Notes under the pieces: generated by a model | What the model was told of the DNA's origin: nothing | Seen by the model: the letters and a program-made list of their open reading frames with translations, nothing else | Databases searched by the model: none | Program-made: the position numbers and the translations under genes | Assembly: GCF_001949145.1 (NCBI RefSeq) | Contig: NW_019091377.1 | Location: forward strand, 509,735 to 573,734 | From: Acanthaster planci | Taxonomy: Eukaryota > Echinodermata > Asteroidea > Valvatida > Acanthasteridae | DNA length: 64,000 nt | Reading direction: 5' to 3' | Shown here: positions 58,102 through 64,000 of the stretch, piece by piece | How positions within the stretch are numbered: position 1 is the stretch's first letter | Layout of the letters: every line of letters begins with the position of its first letter

Positions 58102-60169
58102 AGACAGTGACAAGCCCCCAAAGTCTAACAAGGTAAACTTCTTGCAGTCAGACAAAACTTGTCAGGGTGGACCGTTAGTTGAGGCAACCATCAACGATAG
58201 CCATAGGGTTGTGTCCCTCATAGACACGGGTTCCAGTCTCTTGTTGATCACAGATGAACTCTGTAATGAACTGGGCTTGCCACTTGGCCCTACGCCTGAA
58301 GAGGCATTAGTTATGGTGGATGGGTCTGAACTAACCACACTTGGAATGGTGGAGACGAAGGTTGGTGTGGGCGGAGCGAAAACTATGCTTCACTTACACA
58401 GAGTCCGCCGCCTACCGACCCCTGTCTTGCTTGGTATGGACCTTGTGCACAACGTCAATTTGGCACTGGATTTTGCCAATAATTGTTATTGGACGGTCCC
58501 CGTCATGGATTGTCTGCGAAGACAAACTGTCCAGTATCCTATGTTGGGTACACCCGTCCCTCCCCCTCATCACGCAGAGCCTGTCACAACAAATGATGAT
58601 GACATGCCTCCACGGTCTTCCATAAAACTTGACCGACTAGTTTTCACAGGTGATGACGTCCATCGCATAGACACGTTGTTGAATGCTTTTCCAGACGTCA
58701 TGTCCGATGAACCAGTGCAGACGGACATGGCGCAACATCACATTGACGTGGGTGATGCCTCACCTCTATGCTCTCCCCTGGTTCGCCTCTCACCAGAACG
58801 CTGCCAAGCTCTGCGCAAAGAATTGGACACACTGCTCCAAATGGGAAAAAATTGTGCGGTCCGAGTCGCCATGGACATCACTAGTGTTGATGGTTCCCAA
58901 GAAGAACGGCCAGTTCAGTCTATGTGTGGACTATCGGAAGTTAAATTCAGTCACAAAGATCGATGCTTTTTCGATGCCCACTATCGACGCCCCATTAGAT
59001 TCACTTCATGGGATCATGATATTCATTTCACTCGATCTCCATAGTGGGTACTGGCAGTTGGCTGTTGCACCCGAGGACGCTGAAAAAACAGCCTTCACTT
59101 GTGAAGAGGGGCTCTTCCATTTCACAGTGCTCCCTTTCGGTGTAGTCAACGGGCCCGCTAGTTTCCAGCGCCTTATGTCGGAGGTGCTGGGAGACCTGAT
59201 TGGTCGCACATGCTACGTGTATCTTGATGATATCGTTTGCTACTCGCGGACTGTTGACCAACATCTTGCTGACTTACTGAAGTGCTGACCAAGTTGCAAC
59301 AAGCTTGGCTTACGGTGAACTTTGAGAAATGCAACTTTGCTTGCTCTGAGATGTCCTACATGTATCTTGGACATGTTGTGAGTAAGGAGGGCCAGACAAG
59401 ATTGCTGCAATTCAGGACTTTCCGGTTCCCCAGACTCGGAAGTAACTTGAACGATTCTTGGGAATGCTCAGGTGGTACCAGAAGTTTATTCCCCGCCTGT
59501 CCGACGTTGCTGAACTCTTACACCAGCTACGCCAGAAGGAAGTTGCCTGGGTGTGGTCAACGGCATGCCAACAAACTTTTGACTGCTTATGACTTGCACT
59601 CACAACTCAGCCAATTCTTGCCTTTCCTGACCTGCAGTACTCCATTCACACTGATGTGAGTGACGTTGGACTTGGGGCCGTCCTCCTCCAACGACAGGAG
59701 AATGGACCACGCACAATTGCCTACACTAGCCGAGCCCTCTCTGGTGCGGAAAGGAACTACAGCGCGACTGAGAAAGAATGTTTGGCCGTGGTTTGGGCCC
59801 TCGAAAGATGGCGTCCTTACCTGGAGGGTCGGCACTGCAACTGATTGTCTGCCTAATCCACAATCACATGTACAGCAGTTGTCCGATCACGTTGACAAAC
59901 ATCGTGCACGTGCGCATGATAAACGGAAGCGGAACTACGACAAATCACGTAACAGCCTTCTGTTGACCGTGGGTGATAGGGTGATGGTTCGTACTCACCC
60001 ACAGTCGAAAGCTAGCAAGAACTTTGGTGCGAAACTGGCACCCCGCTGGAGAGGATCTTTTTTGGTCAAGGAACTTCTCACGTCGGTCAATCTTAAACTG
60101 GCCGACATTAACCAACCCCACAAAGAGATTGTAGTGCATATTGATCAAATCAAACCTGTCCCACAGTAG
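58102..60169 (+). pseudogene. Broken pol of the Ty3/Gypsy element, integrase core missing
   Basis: An aspartic protease with LIDTGSS (about 58217-58237) opens the region. Reverse transcriptase follows, with YLDD at 59220-59231. A frameshift lies in an A-run near 58845-58852, so the protease and reverse transcriptase are in different frames. Further breaks occur after 59288 and around 59390-59650. RNase H motifs ([22 protein letters not shown]) occupy 59656-59844. The sequence then jumps to an integrase C-terminal segment (VMVRTHPQSKASKNF to IDQIKPVPQ, 59984-60166). The rest of RNase H, the HHCC zinc finger and the DDE core are absent, a deletion of well over 1 kb with its junction near 59840-59870. 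Confidence 0.85.
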
Positions 60170-60884
60170 AACTTTACTGAACTGTTAGATTTAAGCAGTC
60201 GCAAGCTGTGCAGGAGTGTTGTAAAAGGCTGTGCACTGAAGAGAATCTTGCATTGTTTGTATATCCTGTATGCTGTAATACCAATTTTATCTAAGGAAGC
60301 ATGTTACTCTGTACTTGTCACCGATCATTGTTTTTCTTATGACGTTTTCTCTAATTTGCCCATTTTTATGTGGTCTCTTTTGTGTGTGTACATGTAAACA
60401 TGTATGTGCAAATGGCCAGACAACTGGGACGGCCACAGTCATTTACTTTTCATTATCAATATACTCTATCTATATGTGTATTAATTATGGTTTCTTTTTT
60501 GATTTATTTTGCAGTACAGACAAACAACAGAAGTGGCGTTGATACTTGACTTCATTTGTTACATACAGCAACCTTTTATATTTTGCATGTCGAAGCCAGT
60601 ATTTATCTTACCATGTTACGTTAGAAGTGTCTCATTCGTTACCTTTTTTGCTTTGACTACTCATATATTATGCTTCTCTCTCAGTAAGGATCGAGAAGGA
60701 AAGAAAAAATATTATCTTTTTCCGGACACGAGTGAAAACTGTAGAGACTAATCCTTACTTTCTGTACAAGTGTTTTGTTTTGTTCTTTTAGATGACACTA
60801 TAGGACACAACTTAAAAAAAAAGTTTCTGGGTTAAGTTGTACTTTGGGGACGCCTTTATTTCCTTTACCCCCAGATATAGTCTC
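60170..60884 (+). other. 3' untranslated part of the retrotransposon
   Basis: AT-rich sequence between the pol stop and the polypurine-like tract. No gene was seen. Short frames near 60315-60751 have no recognisable content. Confidence 0.5.
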
Positions 60885-60894
60885 GGCCGGGGGG
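60885..60894 (+). other. Polypurine-like tract before the 3' LTR
   Basis: GGCCGGGGGG directly precedes the second LTR. It is in the correct place for plus-strand priming, though two C residues interrupt it. Confidence 0.45.
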
Positions 60895-61140
60895 TATAGC
60901 GGCAGAGTACATGTATATTATTTTGTTAATTAGGCACTCCATACTTTACAACTTCCGTTATCAATGCATGCTGGGATTGACAGATGTTATGTTAATTATG
61001 TTGAGATGGCTGACAGTGAATGATGATGATTGATTAAAACCTTTCAGTGTTAATCTTAATAGTTCGTCTGTTGTCCCGTTGATGTCTACAGTCCAGTTGA
61101 GCAGCATCGAACTGTATGTAACAATATTCTTCCCGCTACG
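60895..61140 (+). repeat. Downstream LTR copy
   Basis: 246 bp, the same length as the first LTR, starting TATAGCGG (TG mutated to TA) and ending CCCGCTACG (CA mutated to CG). Confidence 0.85.
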
Positions 61141-61141
61141 C

Positions 61142-61159
61142 TGGCGTAGTCGGCAGGAT
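61142..61159 (+). other. Second primer-binding site after the downstream LTR
   Basis: TGGCGTAGTCGGCAGGAT, an exact 18-nt complement to the serine tRNA 3' end. Similarity to the leader after the first PBS continues to about 61189, then stops. A normal 3' LTR is not followed by a PBS. Confidence 0.75.
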
Positions 61160-63880
61160 GCGTTTAAGGGTCTGAGATATTAGTGGATTAACACTAGGCA
61201 TCAACACTAGGCATGCCTACACTCACTGCCTGCAGTACATGTGCATGGCCCATGATCACATCTTGCAAATTTTTGATCCCTCCCATGCAAGTCATTAGGT
61301 TTGATGATGTGCTCAGGTGCAGCTGTAACACTAGGCCATTCCATGATAAAAGCCCAACCAGATCAAAAATAAAATTTTCAGAATGCTAGCTCAACTTCAC
61401 TTGGCATGCTGTGCATATTTGAATTTTTGAAATGATGCTTGACCGCGACTGCATCAGGATGATGTAGATCAATAGTCTGAGCAACTTAGACTCAGATTCG
61501 GATGTGGACTGGCCAAACATGGCAATGTAAACACACTGTATACTAATCAGTGTGAAGTCGCCAACTTGGAATGGAATGAACTCACTCTGAGTCAACTCCA
61601 TCTCAGGTCAACTTGGTCCCAAGTCAACTCGGTCTCGTCAACTCTGGAAGCCAGGCACATGGCTGCAGCATGAATAAAAATCTTCCAAGCTAGTTTCAAC
61701 ACACTTTAGCATAATTCTAAGCATTTAGAATTAGAATTTAGCATTCATTCTAAGCTTTTTAATGTATTAAAGTAGATGTATTTCCAGAATTCTAACATTG
61801 CATGTACTGTTCATGTAAATTTACTGACATGTGCATGAGATGCCTGGCCTTGTAAGTTGTAATTAGGGAAGGGCAGGCACTTGGATGTATCATTAATTAC
61901 CACAGATGAGAAGGCAAAATTCTAGTCTTTGTTGCCAGACTGACAAACTTTGGCATATAAGTATTTCCAGAATTCTAACATTGCTCCACACTATATTTAC
62001 ACATTATAGTCCTATACTGACATGTGCAGCTAATACACAACGCCCTTGGCTGGTTCCCTGTCCAGTCACACACTGCTTGCGGCAAATCATTAGTAGCGTG
62101 GCTCGCACTCTGTGACTTGACACAAAAGTGACGAAACAGCTGTCAGTTTTGTGCAAGTGGGGCAAAATTTGTCCAGAGTGGGAAAACATCAACAAAAAGG
62201 CAACATTTTTTCCTCCAAATAAAGAAAAGGCGAGTTTTCTGCAATTAGCAACCTAGGGGATAGTTTACCCCATAAGAAGTGAAGATACCGGTGCAATTTC
62301 AGCTCATAAAAACAGTCAATCAATGTTTAGTTATGCCCTCGGAAATCCCGGATAAAGTTTTTCGAAAGAAATTCCTATGAATCGGGAAAGGGCCCAGTAT
62401 ATGACGGAGGAGTATACGTCGGGCCCTGCTTACGGGTCTACCTTTCAGTAGGCCTAAATCCATGATCATGTAGGCCTATTACTATAAGTTGTCTGTCAGA
62501 TTGATTTGAAACTCCAGGAGTGTTTTACATGCACGCCGAGTGTTGAAAAAAATCGGGCTTGGGACAGCCAAGATCTCGGCTGTGAGATGGTACAAAATAA
62601 CCCAGCAACTTCAGGGTCAACACTGGACTAAAATTGACAGAACTTGATGACATTGATTGGTTACTCCAAGCAATCCTGGCAGGAGGACTTTCCGTTGTGT
62701 TTGCTGCATCAGAGGTTCCGCTATAAAATGCTGACCAACCATAGAGGGCGCTTTTACCATTCCATGAAACCTTCTACATCACACAATGGTAATGGAAAGA
62801 TTAAAGGGAAAACAAGAACTGAACACCGCCTTAATGGCACGATGGTAATGGAAAGAGGAAAAAAAGAACTGAACACTGCCTTAATCCACGGACCATTTAG
62901 CCAGGGATGTGCAAACGCAAGCGGCCCCAGTGCAAACACATGTGCGACCTTGGTTCCATGCGTGTTACGGATTGTTATTACACCCGCAGGCGCTCTCGAC
63001 TTTCTCGATAAAACTCGCAACCACGACACGCGTTGCAGCATGTACAGTGCAGCCGTGGTTATGCCGAGAAAAAAAATCTTTATCGATTGCAAGGAGAAAC
63101 AAAGTTTTTAAGGCAAAATTCCCCAATTTTGTAGTACACTTTTCTCGGAATGTATAGGATGAAATATCTTGAGCAGCATATTTTTAGAAAGGGTGTACCC
63201 TGACTTAAAATATTACAAGAAAACAAAGTGGTAGACAGAAATATATGTTTTATTATTAGAGAAAGTGTTACATAATCAAACTTAGTTTCTGCTTTGATAT
63301 TGTGCCAGCTCTAACATGCACTGAACCAGCTCTGAGCTTAAGTTGCACATCCCTGGGTAAATGGTCCGTGCTTAATCGTTACCATGGTAATGGAAAGAGG
63401 AAGAAAAGAACTGAATACTGCCTCAATTCCCTGATTTACATCGCAGCAGTAGCGCCCCCACTCATCCAGAAAAGCTGACAAGTTTTAATATTTTTAGCAA
63501 AGTACCGAAAATTGTGAAATATTCTCTAAATTGAAAAATTCAGAGGACCTGACATTTCAATCCTAGCAGAATCTGTCTCTAAGTTATGTGTTCAAGTCTC
63601 AACCAACACAGTTGAATTTTTAATGACACGTACATGTACATGATATAAAACTGAACATTTGGAAGTGTAAATATAGCAAGGTTTGCAAATATATATTTGA
63701 CCTAAAATATACTGAAAAACATGCACGGTCTGAATATTTTGTGTATTCTCTGTCTTTTAACATATTGAAATTTCTGTTTGTTATTTAAATACATGCAAAT
63801 GTGCTGTGCCCTCTGACCTTTTTTAAATTGCGCAATCCTAACCTTTAAATATAAGTTCCGAAATTATATCTATCAAGAGG
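61160..63880. other. Intergenic DNA, repeats only
   Basis: It contains a 13-bp tandem duplication (AACACTAGGCATC, about 61188-61215). A GTCAACT-rich stretch lies at 61590-61640. It also holds the inverted and tandem repeat cluster at 62786-63428. No exon was recognised. Confidence 0.4.
62786..63428. repeat. Mixed tandem and inverted repeat cluster
   Basis: A unit starting ATGGTAATGGAAAGA and running to GAACTGAACACTGCC occurs at 62786, 62842 and 63384. Separately, CACGGACCATTTAGCCAGGG (62887-62916) is inverted at 63342-63370 (CCCTGGGTAAATGGTCCGTG). The inverted pair encloses about 425 bp and may be the TIRs of a small element flanked by duplicated host DNA. Confidence 0.65.
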
Positions 63881-63884
63881 CCAA

Positions 63885-64000
63885 TGGCCTGGTGGTTAGC
63901 TTGCTGACTGCCAGGCCAGGGGACCCCGGTTCAATTCCAGCCGGGGTCCCCGGAAAAGGAGGTTTTTTTTTTTTTTTTTTTTTTTTTTACTAAGTTTTTT
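63885..64000 (+). repeat. tRNA-derived SINE at the window end
   Basis: An A-box-like TGGTGGTTAGCTTG (about 63891-63904) and a near-perfect B box GGTTCAATTCC (63928-63938) are spaced as in a tRNA. A GGACCCCGG/CCGGGGTCC stem encloses the B box. A poly-T run follows at 63963-63988. No proper anticodon arm or acceptor stem closes, so it is a SINE head rather than a tRNA gene. Confidence 0.6.

Larger units (their letters stand above)
56385..61159 (+). mobile_element. Degenerate Ty3/Gypsy LTR retrotransposon (Mag-like)
   Basis: The order is LTR, primer-binding site, gag with one CCHC knuckle, protease, reverse transcriptase, RNase H, a remnant of the integrase C-terminus, a G-rich polypurine-like tract, LTR and a second PBS. 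A tRNA-Ser primer and one separate gag frame followed by pol are typical of Mag-type elements. Pol has at least three frame breaks and lacks the integrase zinc finger and catalytic core, so the copy cannot move by itself. LTR divergence suggests an old insertion. Confidence 0.85.

Noticed and set aside
63885-63960. True tRNA gene
   Set aside because: The A and B boxes are present, but acceptor and anticodon stems do not form. It is better explained as a SINE head.

Overview
This window is from an animal nuclear genome, most likely a marine invertebrate deuterostome. Coding sequence is broken by GT-AG introns of about 100 to 5000 bases and there are no operons. Most intergenic and intronic DNA is decayed transposons. 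The very frequent GGCCTA and TACATGTA words resemble echinoderm (for example sea star) assemblies. That placement is inference from sequence texture, not from a database search.

Five protein-coding loci are supported, four of them as complete models whose exon phases close exactly. (1) A minus-strand gene (16056 to 8628, 11 exons, 786 codons) encodes a low-complexity, charged protein I cannot name. (2) A plus-strand SWI5 homologue (17057-20927, 5 exons, 270 codons) is head-to-head with gene 1. It is the Swi5 subunit of the Swi5-Sfr1 RAD51 mediator. (3) A minus-strand gene (31891 to 22640, 7 exons, 477 codons) resembles the SPATIAL/TBATA and C4orf17 family. (4) A plus-strand ODAD3/CCDC151 gene (32252-37447, 11 exons, 547 codons) encodes an outer dynein arm docking subunit and shares a short divergent promoter region with gene 3. 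(5) A plus-strand gene for a secreted protein of unknown family (43504-49149, 7 exons, 384 codons) has a signal peptide, two related beta-rich repeats, a TATA-like box and a close poly(A) signal. A partial minus-strand gene ends at 1550 with a lysine-rich last exon.

Mobile DNA is rich. A decayed Ty3/Gypsy element (about 56.4-61.2 kb) has 246-bp LTRs, gag and a broken pol from which the integrase core is missing. Its downstream LTR is also followed by a primer-binding site. There are two LINE 3' ends, several tRNA-derived SINE pieces, and DNA transposon relics: a 630-bp element with a 5-bp TSD, a 1.2-kb element with an 8-bp TSD, a pair of about 188-bp MITEs and fold-back palindromes. A 59-bp TTAA-bounded hairpin occurs twice, 19 kb apart, almost unchanged. 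An assembly gap (41532-42129) sits inside a terminal-inverted-repeat element.

I found no prokaryote-like defence cluster, CRISPR array or gene-cluster system. The most notable items are the TTAA mini-hairpin family, the LTR-plus-PBS duplication, the unnamed 786-codon and secreted genes, and the divergent ODAD3/TBATA-like pair.
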